Positions 1-7,415 of a stretch of DNA of 64,000 nt are shown here, in pieces (position 1 is the first letter of the stretch; each line of letters opens with the position of its first letter). The position numbers and the translations under genes are program-made. Source of the stretch: Pseudobutyrivibrio ruminis (GTDB lineage: Bacteria; Bacillota; Clostridia; Lachnospirales; Lachnospiraceae); contig NZ_SVET01000013.1 of NCBI RefSeq assembly GCF_015057245.1, positions 1 to 64,000 of the forward strand. Reading direction: 5' to 3'. The notes beneath the pieces were generated by a model, which searched no databases, was not told the origin of the DNA, and worked only from the letters and a program-made list of their open reading frames with translations.

Positions 1-79
1 TCATTTTTCAAAGTATCTATTTTATCTAAAATAAAAAAACTAAGACTTTGAAAAATAGGGCCTTGCCCTAACAATAACA

Positions 80-108
80 AAAACGCCAGAGGCAATCTCT
101 GGCGTTTT
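80..108 (-). terminator. Intrinsic terminator of the ispE-gntR-DUF1934 operon
   Basis: A perfect 12-bp stem (80-91 with 97-108) with a 5-base loop. Read on the minus strand the descending arm ends in a T-rich tract. It begins right at the stop codon of the DUF1934 gene (110-112), so it should end the three-gene transcript that starts at ispE. Confidence 0.85.
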
Positions 109-109
109 C

Positions 110-526
110 TTATTCTAACGTTGCTTTAATTTCTATTACTGTATTGATAGGTTCTCCACCGGCTTCCAAATCGTAATCAATTAAAAGATTGATTTCAGTA
201 TCCTTTTGCTCGATTACAAGACGCTTTGTGTGAACCACAATAGTCATCATGCCCATTGGTGTATTGTAAGCATTTCTGGTTCGAGCCCCTGGGGCAAATT
301 CAAGCTTTGATTGAATGTCTCCTTTTTGAGTCAATGTAAGCTTGTTGTGTTCAAAGCTTATTAGACAATCTACCTTTTGGCCCTCTGGCATAACTCGATT
401 ATAAGAAAGGTAACGCTTACTACCTCTATCAATAAATGAACCCACGTACTCCTCATTTGTAGTCTCTGATTCGTGGCCCATCTTTTGCTTGGAGCAAAGT
501 TTAATACTACATTTTGTTCCTGTCAT
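110..526 (-). CDS. DUF1934 (YwiB-like) beta-barrel protein
   Basis: 138 residues, no signal peptide or membrane segment, rich in beta-strand-like segments. It fits the DUF1934/YwiB family of small calycin-like cytoplasmic proteins, including the family pattern of a Y-x-G segment near residue 27 followed by a conserved YLSY (39-42). The family's biochemical role is unknown to me. It is the last gene of an apparent ispE-gntR-DUF1934 operon, 14 bases behind the GntR gene, and its stop codon abuts a strong terminator. The start at 526 is preferred because the later Met16 would remove the first beta strand. Family assignment is by pattern only. Confidence 0.75.
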   Translation of the reverse strand: MTGTKCSIKLCSKQKMGHESETTNEEYVGSFIDRGSKRYLSYNRVMPEGQKVDCLISFEHNKLTLTQKGDIQSKLEFAPGARTRNAYNTPMGMMTIVVHTKRLVIEQKDTEINLLIDYDLEAGGEPINTVIEIKATLE

Positions 527-540
527 TATTTATTTCCAAT

Positions 541-1215
541 CTATTTTTGTTCTCTAATTAATTCACGAACAGCATTTATCTGATTTGACAAATGAACATG
601 CATTATATCCTTCAGGAAATCAACATCTCTTCTGTCGAAACCGTCAATGATAGATTTATGTTCAGATATAAGCTGCGCATAAACAGATGGATTCTTTACA
701 TACTCGTAACGATATCTGTACATCTGCTCCCTTGCCGAATTGATTATATTTTCAAGCTTAGGATTTGCAGCGGCCGCATAAATCACATCGTGGAATGCCT
801 CATCAGCCTCCACAATCTTGCGAACATCGTCAGTTCTAGTAGCTGACTCAAATGCCTTCATAGCTTCCTTGAGCTCTACAAACTGAGCATCAGTCATTCT
901 TTCGCAGGCACATACCACCGCAAGAGCATCGAGTGCATCTCTTACTTCAAGTACATCCTGTAAATCTTTTTCTGTCATTTTAGCAACCTGGGCGCCCTTA
1001 CGTGGAATTGTAACAGCAAGTCCCTCGTGCTCAAGCATTCTAATTGCTTCTCTGATAGGTGTACGGCTAACTCCAAGCTTTGTAGCTAAATGCATTTCCA
1101 TTAGCCTCTCACCTGGCTTGAGTTCGCCCTTAAGAATAGCTTCGCGCAGGGTGTTAAACACCACATCGCGAAGTGGTAAATAATCATCCATTTGAAGTGT
1201 AAGATTTTCAGTCAT
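541..1215 (-). CDS. GntR-family transcriptional regulator, FadR/FCD subfamily
   Basis: 224 residues. An N-terminal winged helix-turn-helix (about 10-75, with GELKPGERL and GVSRTPIREAIRML typical of GntR) is followed by an all-helical FCD ligand-binding domain (about 85-215) that has the metal-binding-type pattern D, H and H (EADEAFHDVIY, then SEHKSIIDG, then HVHLS). FCD regulators usually sense small organic acids. An AAGGAG site lies upstream of the ATG at 1215. It sits 36 bases behind ispE and ahead of the DUF1934 gene. The linkage to ispE looks like simple co-transcription; no operator was recognised, and the ligand cannot be told from sequence. Confidence 0.9.
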   Translation of the reverse strand: MTENLTLQMDDYLPLRDVVFNTLREAILKGELKPGERLMEMHLATKLGVSRTPIREAIRMLEHEGLAVTIPRKGAQVAKMTEKDLQDVLEVRDALDALAVVCACERMTDAQFVELKEAMKAFESATRTDDVRKIVEADEAFHDVIYAAAANPKLENIINSAREQMYRYRYEYVKNPSVYAQLISEHKSIIDGFDRRDVDFLKDIMHVHLSNQINAVRELIREQK

Positions 1216-1251
1216 TCTGTTTAAATCTCCTTATTTCATGTGTGAAACTAA

Positions 1252-2127
1252 TTAATACTTGTTGTTAAAAAGTGTAGTGAGATAAAGCTGCTTTACCAGC
1301 TTACTCTCTGTAAGTGCTTCCTTGGCTGCCTTTGCTGTTTTGTTGTCTTCAAAAAAGCCAAATACAGTAGGACCACTACCACTCATCATTGCGCCAACTG
1401 CTCCATGATCCAGCATGTTTTTCTTTATATCAGCAATAACTGGATGTAGTGGAATTGTAACCTCTTCAAGTACATTTCCCATGTGGTTGCAAATGGCATG
1501 TAAATCCTGATTTTTAATATCTGAAATCAGCTGATCTATGTCTGGATGCTTAACATTGTCAAAGCATGAATCCAAAGATTCATATACCTGCTTTGTAGAA
1601 ACTGAAATGCCTGGCTTTGCAATAAGCACTGGGCACTTCACCATTGGTGAAAGTGGTGTGAGCACCTCTCCAATTCCCTCTGCCAAAGCTGTACCGCGCA
1701 TTACACAGTATGGTACATCGGCTCCGATTTTAACGCCTCGCTCCATCAAATCTTTTCTGCTGAGATTCAAATCAAAAAGTTTATTTATTCCAAACATTAC
1801 AGCCGCTGCATCTGTAGAACCGCCTGCCATGCCTGCTGCAACAGGGATATGCTTTTCCAGGCTGATATGCACACCTGTGTGTATATCAAATTCTTCCATT
1901 AGAAGCTTTGCTGCCTTAATGCAAAGATTGTCATCGTTAACAGGAAGGAAGCGAAGATTGGTGCTCATGGTAACAGCATCCCCCTCCTGCTTCTTAATGC
2001 TGACCTTGTCAAAAAGATTGACTGTCTGCATAATCATTCTTACTTCATGATATCCATCGTCCCTGATTCCTGTAACATCAAGTCCGATATTTATTTTTGC
2101 TAATGCTTTAAGATCTATATTGTCCAT
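1252..2127 (-). CDS. ispE: 4-diphosphocytidyl-2-C-methyl-D-erythritol kinase
   Basis: 291 residues, the usual IspE length. It phosphorylates CDP-methylerythritol at the 2-hydroxyl with ATP in the MEP route to isopentenyl diphosphate, in the cytoplasm. The GHMP-kinase signature is clear: AKINIGL with Lys11, the phosphate-binding loop PVAAGMAGGSTDAA at 95-108 with Asp106, and the C-terminal MMSGSGPTVFGFF glycine motif. It is the first gene of a short operon with the GntR regulator and DUF1934 protein. The only other polyprenyl gene in the window is uppP, far away. Nothing unusual seen. Confidence 0.96.
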   Translation of the reverse strand: MDNIDLKALAKINIGLDVTGIRDDGYHEVRMIMQTVNLFDKVSIKKQEGDAVTMSTNLRFLPVNDDNLCIKAAKLLMEEFDIHTGVHISLEKHIPVAAGMAGGSTDAAAVMFGINKLFDLNLSRKDLMERGVKIGADVPYCVMRGTALAEGIGEVLTPLSPMVKCPVLIAKPGISVSTKQVYESLDSCFDNVKHPDIDQLISDIKNQDLHAICNHMGNVLEEVTIPLHPVIADIKKNMLDHGAVGAMMSGSGPTVFGFFEDNKTAKAAKEALTESKLVKQLYLTTLFNNKY

Positions 2128-2270
2128 TGAAAAGAAATTACTACTCCATTAAAATTTGTACTTGTGTGTATTTTGTACTTGATTGTTCTTTGTATTCAAT
2201 CCTAATAAATTTTAACAAAGATACCACACTTTTACAAGAATTTTGTATTAAAATAAATACAATCTAATAA

Positions 2271-2298
2271 TAAATATTTCTCAATTAGCATCCGATAA
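2271..2298 (+). promoter_or_regulatory. Possible sigma-28 (SigD/FliA) type promoter
   Basis: TAAA at 2271-2274 and TCCGATAA at 2291-2298 are separated by 16 bases. The consensus for flagellar sigma factors is TAAA-N15-GCCGATAA. It lies about 65 bases upstream of the start at 2366. One base of spacing and one base of the -10 box differ from consensus, so this is a candidate only. Confidence 0.4.
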
Positions 2299-2365
2299 TA
2301 AGAATAGGAAAAGGATTTCCATATGGTTTTTTATTCATGGCCACAGTAACAAGGAGGTTATTATT

Positions 2366-3103
2366 ATGGAGTTAAGCACATTAAGCAGCGTATCTTCTAA
2401 TATAGCAGGTACCTATTCTAAGACTACAAATTCTGATGGTTCGGTTACAGAAACACTTGAATTCAATGCATCAAAACAGGAAGTCAGCGCATCAAAGTTT
2501 TCTGATGAAGCTGCTGTTTATGAAAAATCTGATGAACAATCACTAACAACAGACAACTACAAAAAGACAGATAGAACTGCTCTTATTCAGCAGTTGAAGG
2601 CTGACCAGGAAAAAATGATTAACAATCTTTTAGATATTGTTATGAAGACAATTAATGGTCAGGGAAGCACATTTGCTATTGCTACTCAGGATGATATGTG
2701 GAAATTCCTTGCAGAAGGTAAATTCACAGCAGACGAGGAAACAATTGAAAAGGCAAAGGAAGATATTTCCGAAGATGGATACTGGGGTGTTAACCAGACA
2801 TCTGATAGAATTGTAGATTTTGCCATCGCACTTTCTGGCGGAGATACATCAAAGGCAGACATGCTCTTAGATGCTTTCAAGAAGGGCTACGAGCAGGCAA
2901 CTGGAACTTGGGGCAAGGATTTACCAGACATCTCTTCTAAGACTTACGATGCTGTATTAGATAAATTTGAGCAGTGGAAGAATGGCGCCTACAAATCAGG
3001 CAATAATTCTTCGAATTCAGGCTCAGGCTCGACAGGTGGAACATCCATCACATATATGGAAAACATTTCCACTGTAAGCTCATCTACATATATAGAGACC
3101 TAA
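2366..3103 (+). CDS. Uncharacterised protein, possibly in the flagellar regulon
   Basis: 245 residues, not assigned to a family I can name. No classical signal peptide or membrane helix. The first 60 residues are Ser/Thr/Asp/Glu rich and look disordered. Residues 65-200 form a probably helical domain (ALIQQLKADQEKMINNLLDI, then a WGVNQTSDRIVDFAIALSGGD segment). The C-terminus is a low-complexity Ser/Gly/Asn linker ending in a Thr/Ser-rich tail. A strong AAGGAGG lies 8 bases before the ATG, and a terminator follows. The monocistronic unit, the WGV...FAxxLSGGD pattern and the sigma-28-like promoter remind me of motility-associated proteins in Clostridia, but this is inference. Confidence 0.7.
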   Translation: MELSTLSSVSSNIAGTYSKTTNSDGSVTETLEFNASKQEVSASKFSDEAAVYEKSDEQSLTTDNYKKTDRTALIQQLKADQEKMINNLLDIVMKTINGQGSTFAIATQDDMWKFLAEGKFTADEETIEKAKEDISEDGYWGVNQTSDRIVDFAIALSGGDTSKADMLLDAFKKGYEQATGTWGKDLPDISSKTYDAVLDKFEQWKNGAYKSGNNSSNSGSGSTGGTSITYMENISTVSSSTYIET

Positions 3104-3127
3104 AACCAGCTTAAAACCAAATAAATC

Positions 3128-3161
3128 AAGGCTAGTCAGCATCAAACTGACTAGCCTTTTT
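3128..3161 (+). terminator. Intrinsic terminator (plus strand, probably bidirectional)
   Basis: A 12-bp perfect stem (3128-3139 with 3147-3158), a 7-base loop and a T tract to 3161. It lies between the plus-strand hypothetical gene and the convergent symporter gene, and can serve both. Confidence 0.85.
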
Positions 3162-3178
3162 CATTTACTAAAAATTAT

Positions 3179-4714
3179 CTATTGTTTTGCTTTCTCATCC
3201 CAAACCTTTACATCAATGCCAACAACATCTGATGTAAATGGTGTGCCATCTTCTTTTTCGTAATGTATCTGGGCTTTTTTAACATACTTAAATCCAATGT
3301 ATAAAAGTGGAATGTTGCAGTATGCAATCAGAATGTTTGCAAAATCTGATAAATCCCAAAGGGCACCTAAGTCCATTCCTACGATTGATGTAAGCATACC
3401 AAAGCAGATAACTATTATATCAAGTGTACGAATAACATTTATGAATACCTTGCTTCTGCTGATTCTGTTTGCACAGATTTCTGAGAAGGACATGAATCCT
3501 AACAAGCAAGTGAATGCAAAAAGTCCAAAGCAAAGTGAAATAAGTAGGGTTACTACTACATTGAATGCTGTGCCTGGTGTAAGCTCTGCTGCTGAGGCAA
3601 GATACTTTGGAAGCTTGCCAAGCTCGAACCATGCTTCACCTGCATCTGTGAGCCATACACGACCCATGATTACAACAAAGCCTGTAAGTGTACAAATAAC
3701 AATTGTATCAAGAAAAACTCCAATTGCCTGAACACAGCCCTGGTCACATGGATGCTTTGCATCTGAAGCAGCTGCTGGCATTGTGATTGTACCTTGGCCT
3801 GCCTCATTAGACATAAGACCTCGCTTTACACCCTGCATAAGTGCAATTCCAAATGCTCCGCCAAAAACTGCTTCTGGCTTGAAAGCCTCTGTAAATACTG
3901 CGTAGAAGAACCATGGAATTCTTGTAAAGTTGATGACAATAAGTATTACAACAGTTAACACATAAACAATTGCCATGATTGGAACAAGTACATCAGTAAC
4001 CTTTGAAATCTTTTTTGTTCCGCCAAATGAAACTGAGATAGTTGCAATGATAACAATTACAAAGCCAATCCAATATACAGCATGTGTGGTTGGAAGCTCC
4101 TGTCCGCTAATGATGCTTGCTATCTGGCCCATTGCAGAGACTGTGTTAAATCCCTGTGCTGGGAAGCAAAGCAATGCATAAATAATATACATAAGCGATA
4201 ATACAACACCAACTATTGCAGAATTCTTTATAAGTCTGCGTCCATAGAAGGCCATACCACCTACATATTCATCATCTTTTCTCTCTTTGAAAATCTGAGA
4301 AAGTGTAGACTCTACAAATGCTGTAGCCATTCCAAAGAATGCAGAAATCCACATCCAAAGAAGTGCTCCAGGGCCACCCACTGATACTGCGCCTGTAACA
4401 CCAAGGATATTTCCAGGTCCTACTCGCATAGCAGTTGAAAGGAAGAAAGCAGCAAGTGGCGAAATACCAGTCTTTGCCTTGCTAGTCTTTAATACTTCTA
4501 TTCCTCTCTTAAACTTTCTAACCTGAATAAACTTCAGTCTGATTGAAAAATAGATTCCTGAACCAATCAAAAGAATAATTGCCAGTGAAAAGTTTCCCAA
4601 GATAGGAATGTTTGCATACCACTCAAAATTTGTTGGGAAATCCCAGAATAAATCGGACACTACCTGTATTTTGCCACAGACAGTGGTAATGATATTTAAA
4701 ATTGTTTCCATCAT
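3179..4714 (-). CDS. Alanine/glycine:cation symporter (AGCS family)
   Basis: 511 residues with about ten to eleven hydrophobic segments, the usual size for AGCS carriers, which import alanine or glycine with sodium across the cytoplasmic membrane. Family signatures are visible: AMRVGPGNILGVTGAVSVGGPGALLWMW near residues 90-120 and GLMSNEAGQGT near 300. GGGAGG-type ribosome-binding bases precede two adjacent ATG codons (4714 and 4711), so the exact start is uncertain by one codon. It stands alone, with no linked metabolic genes. Substrate preference cannot be read from the sequence. Confidence 0.92.
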   Translation of the reverse strand: MMETILNIITTVCGKIQVVSDLFWDFPTNFEWYANIPILGNFSLAIILLIGSGIYFSIRLKFIQVRKFKRGIEVLKTSKAKTGISPLAAFFLSTAMRVGPGNILGVTGAVSVGGPGALLWMWISAFFGMATAFVESTLSQIFKERKDDEYVGGMAFYGRRLIKNSAIVGVVLSLMYIIYALLCFPAQGFNTVSAMGQIASIISGQELPTTHAVYWIGFVIVIIATISVSFGGTKKISKVTDVLVPIMAIVYVLTVVILIVINFTRIPWFFYAVFTEAFKPEAVFGGAFGIALMQGVKRGLMSNEAGQGTITMPAAASDAKHPCDQGCVQAIGVFLDTIVICTLTGFVVIMGRVWLTDAGEAWFELGKLPKYLASAAELTPGTAFNVVVTLLISLCFGLFAFTCLLGFMSFSEICANRISRSKVFINVIRTLDIIVICFGMLTSIVGMDLGALWDLSDFANILIAYCNIPLLYIGFKYVKKAQIHYEKEDGTPFTSDVVGIDVKVWDEKAKQ

Positions 4715-4808
4715 TTATCCTCCCTTATATTTACATAATATCTTTTTTATCTCTATACAACAATATAAAAAATCTTATTATATCTACTCTTTATAAGACA
4801 CACAAAAA

Positions 4809-4828
4809 GGTCTGGCTTTCGCCAGACC
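4809..4828 (-). terminator. Intrinsic terminator behind the 59-residue protein gene
   Basis: An 8-bp perfect stem (4809-4816 with 4821-4828) around a TTTC loop, followed on the minus strand by five T residues. It lies 17 bases after the stop codon of the small gene at 4846-5025. Confidence 0.75.
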
Positions 4829-4845
4829 CTGAATTCAAATATATA

Positions 4846-5025
4846 CTATTTACGCTTTGCAAGAACAATTGCCTCATCCTTAAATGCGATTCCTGAGAAA
4901 TCATGCTTAAAATGAACAACTTCTCTATTAACCGATGGAGTAACATAAGTTCCATCAACATCTATTACAAGCTCAATATCCTGATCATACTGACTTAACT
5001 CTTCTATAAAATCTCTAATTCTCAT
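4846..5025 (-). CDS. Small uncharacterised protein (59 residues)
   Basis: An ATG at 5025 opens a 59-codon frame beginning MRIRDFIEELSQYDQDIELV and ending LAKRK before TAG at 4846-4848. An AGAAGG site lies upstream and a terminator right behind the stop, which argues for a real gene. The N-terminal pattern (FIEEL-x-x-YDQDIE-hydrophobic) resembles short phage or plasmid proteins that start with an EL...YDxDxEV segment, but no function is assigned. No membrane segment. It is transcribed in the same direction as the VOC gene upstream of it, about 100 bases away. Confidence 0.6.
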   Translation of the reverse strand: MRIRDFIEELSQYDQDIELVIDVDGTYVTPSVNREVVHFKHDFSGIAFKDEAIVLAKRK

Positions 5026-5125
5026 GCTAACCTTCTACCTTTCATTACAAAATTCACACTTTTTTCAAAAACTCGATTAGCTTATCACGGTTTCCGATTA
5101 GAGTCAAGTCTATGTTTATAATTGT

Positions 5126-5488
5126 TTACATTGGCGTGCCAACCTCAATCAAATTGCCATCTAGATCATAAAAACGCACAACCTTTTGTCCCCAACTATG
5201 TGTCATTAACTTATTCACATATATAGTATCTGGATACAACTTTTCCAGCTTTTCAACAAAAGCCTCAATATCCCTTTCTTCAAAATATAATTCACAGGAA
5301 TTATTTCTATGAACTACATCTTTATTAATAAAGCTATTCCATATCTTCTCATCCTGAAGAACCAATCCCTCTGTCAGAATCATATTTCCATCATTATCCA
5401 AAAGCATATCAAGCCCAAATAAGTCATGATAATACTTCTTTGAAGCTTCTATATCTTTTACTACTATGAGTACATTCCTTAATTTCAT
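5126..5488 (-). CDS. VOC-superfamily protein (glyoxalase/bleomycin-resistance fold)
   Basis: 120 residues from the ATG at 5488; a GTG four codons upstream (5500) is possible but sits directly on the AAAAAGG ribosome-binding bases. The chain has the two beta-alpha-beta-beta-beta modules of the vicinal-oxygen-chelate fold: NVLIVVKDIEASKKYYHDLFG at the start and a C-terminal VVRFYDLDGNLIEVG strand that normally supplies a metal-ligand Glu. Such stand-alone proteins may be lyases, dioxygenase-like enzymes or drug-binding proteins; the substrate is not predictable. The long repeat-filled spacer lies just upstream and must hold its promoter. Confidence 0.85.
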   Translation of the reverse strand: MKLRNVLIVVKDIEASKKYYHDLFGLDMLLDNDGNMILTEGLVLQDEKIWNSFINKDVVHRNNSCELYFEERDIEAFVEKLEKLYPDTIYVNKLMTHSWGQKVVRFYDLDGNLIEVGTPM

Positions 5489-5500
5489 AAAATCTAGCAC

Positions 5501-5940
5501 CCTTTTTACATTTAATATATTGCAGTTAAGTTTCTTTCCTTGTTTTAAAATTTCACTTAACTCACTACTGCTACTTGAGCCAAAATTGTTAAGTGAATTT
5601 GTAAAAGTGAACTATTCCACTTAAAACTCACACTACTGGTTAAGTTTATTTTAAAATAAAATTATTTTCACTTATATTTTTATCTAAAAATATTTAGTCA
5701 CTTAAGTTAAAAATAAGAATCTCATTTCACACTTAACTTTTTGTTAAGTTTATTTTCAGCATTACACATTTCACTTAACATATCTAAATACTTTGAGGTA
5801 AACACACTGATTTTTTAAGTGAAAAAACAAAAATTACTTATTTCACTTAACCCAACTCTTCAATTTTAAGTGAAACCCAGGATTTTATAATTCCCACTTA
5901 ACATAGCGCCCCTAAAGCTCCCCTAAAGCTCCCCTAGCTG
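5501..5940. repeat. AT-rich spacer with ten CACTTAA/TTAAGTG heptamers and an 11-bp tandem repeat
   Basis: No gene of credible length lies in this 470-bp stretch. CACTTAA occurs at 5554, 5618, 5699, 5730, 5772, 5844 and 5895, and its complement TTAAGTG at 5589, 5815 and 5866, with further partial copies (GTTAAGTTT at about 5525, 5638 and 5752). Several copies extend to TTTCACTTAA. Spacing is irregular (about 25 to 80 bases), unlike a CRISPR. At the diguanylate-cyclase end three copies of CCCCTAAAGCT-type units (5909-5919, 5920-5930, 5931-5939) are in tandem. It lies downstream of the cyclase gene and upstream of the VOC gene. Confidence 0.85.
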
Positions 5941-5974
5941 AGTCAAAGCTGTAAAGTAAGTACAAGGCCCATCA

Positions 5975-7264
5975 CTACTTACAGATAATCTGATTACGTC
6001 CTGTTTCCTTGGCCTCGTAAAGATTGTCGTCGGCGCGCTTAAGGGTTTCGTCTGTGGTTTCACCAGGGACAAGGGCGGTAAGGCCAAAGCTCATGGTGAT
6101 TTGACGATCTGTGTCAGGAATATAGATTGTGCGGACCTCATCCATAATCATAGAAAGCTCTCTTTTTGCTATATCCAACTCACGGTTTTCAAAAATAAGC
6201 AAGAACTCCTCGCCACCCCAGCGAGCTGAGAAGCCTTTACCTACCATGCCGGCCTTCAGTTTATCTGCTACTGATTTAAGAATCACATCACCCATTTCAT
6301 GGCCATAGGTGTCGTTAACCTTTTTAAAGAAATCGATATCTGAAATACAGACGCAATACTTATTTCCCAGTTCCACTGCCTTCACTCTGATTTCTTCCAG
6401 CTTCTTATCAGCTGAGCGACGATTGTTCAGTTCTGTCAGAGCATCATATTCTACAAGCTTTTTCAATGATCCTGCCATCCGTTTTCCATCTGTGGCAAGA
6501 TGCTTTATTTCATCATCTTTTGCCATGAGTTCTCGTGGCATTTCAAAATCAAATTCACCACTAGCAAGACGGTTCATATATTTGTCCATTTTGAAAATTC
6601 TGCCTGCCAGTTTATTGCCTTCATGAACCATAATGAATCCAAAGAAGACTGCTACCACAATGCATATGCCAATAATAGGAAGTACATATTTGAAGACCTC
6701 TTCTTGAACATCTTCCGCTGAACGACATACAGCAATCATACCAATAATTTCATCTTTATCATCCTTTAGTGCTGTATAGTATGCAAAGCTCTTCTTATCA
6801 TATACAACCACATTATCATAGAATACACTTTCACCAGTTTTCAAAACTTCGTTTTTTACAACCGCTGCAGCCTTTGTACCCATGGCACTGTTTCCATCAT
6901 CATCCTTAAGAGTTGTAAGTATTCGTGTGTCCTCTATAAAAATAGAAACATCTATATCCAAGAAATCAGACATGGTTGCTATAAGGGTGTCTTCTCCATT
7001 GAGCTTTTGTTCACCTTTATAAATATCAAATTCCCCTTCTTCGCCTGTTTCTTCTATTCTATAATCGCCAACATAAAATTCATCAAAAACAAAGCCAATC
7101 AATTCGGCATCATGAATTAGTTCATCCTCAATCTGATTAGTGATTGACGCTCTTACAATACTTACACTTGTCACAATAATTGCCACAGTCAGCAATATAA
7201 CAGGTACCAGCGTCATTGTAAGCATCTGCTTTTTTAAACTATCTTTAAAATCACTTTTAGCCAT
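5975..7264 (-). CDS. Membrane diguanylate cyclase (extracytoplasmic sensor-HAMP-GGDEF)
   Basis: 429 residues. TM helix at about 15-37, an extracytoplasmic Cache-like sensor (about 45-190), a second TM (about 193-213), a HAMP-like linker, then a GGDEF domain (about 265-428) that makes cyclic di-GMP from two GTP. The active-site signature GGEEF is at 350-354 and metal/substrate residues D309, N317 and D318 (SDIDFFKKVND) are present, so it should be active. The usual product-inhibition I-site (RxxD five residues before GGEEF) is absent: the segment reads VGKGFSAR. An AGAGGAG site precedes the ATG. It is a single-gene unit; the signal it senses is unknown. Confidence 0.93.
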   Translation of the reverse strand: MAKSDFKDSLKKQMLTMTLVPVILLTVAIIVTSVSIVRASITNQIEDELIHDAELIGFVFDEFYVGDYRIEETGEEGEFDIYKGEQKLNGEDTLIATMSDFLDIDVSIFIEDTRILTTLKDDDGNSAMGTKAAAVVKNEVLKTGESVFYDNVVVYDKKSFAYYTALKDDKDEIIGMIAVCRSAEDVQEEVFKYVLPIIGICIVVAVFFGFIMVHEGNKLAGRIFKMDKYMNRLASGEFDFEMPRELMAKDDEIKHLATDGKRMAGSLKKLVEYDALTELNNRRSADKKLEEIRVKAVELGNKYCVCISDIDFFKKVNDTYGHEMGDVILKSVADKLKAGMVGKGFSARWGGEEFLLIFENRELDIAKRELSMIMDEVRTIYIPDTDRQITMSFGLTALVPGETTDETLKRADDNLYEAKETGRNQIICK

Positions 7265-7351
7265 GTTTTTCTCCTCTAAAAAACATCAATGTCAAATATA
7301 TAATACTTCATTTTCAGGGGAAATAATATGAAATAACAGTGAATAAACATG

Positions 7352-7378
7352 AAAAAAGCAGATGCAGAACGCACCCGC
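7352..7378 (-). terminator. Intrinsic terminator of the sugar ABC operon
   Basis: An 8-bp stem with two G-U pairs (7358-7365 with 7371-7378), a 5-base loop and six T residues on the minus strand (7352-7357). It lies about 40 bases behind the last permease gene. Confidence 0.75.
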
Positions 7379-7415
7379 CTTTTCCATGTTGAAGGATTTT
7401 GTTAGAAAAAGAAAG

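Noticed and set aside
4..55. 11-bp inverted repeat (TTTTTCAAAGT with ACTTTGAAAAA) in the first 55 bases
   Set aside because: Almost wholly A/T with a 30-base loop and at the window edge; could be chance or part of an unseen neighbour.
1538..2050. Long plus-strand frame opposite ispE and other antisense frames over 60 codons
   Set aside because: They lie opposite well-supported genes, lack ribosome-binding sites and recognisable families, and are typical shadow frames.
5501..5940. Heptamer-rich spacer as a CRISPR array
   Set aside because: Repeat unit is only seven to ten bases, in both orientations with irregular spacing, and no cas genes are near.
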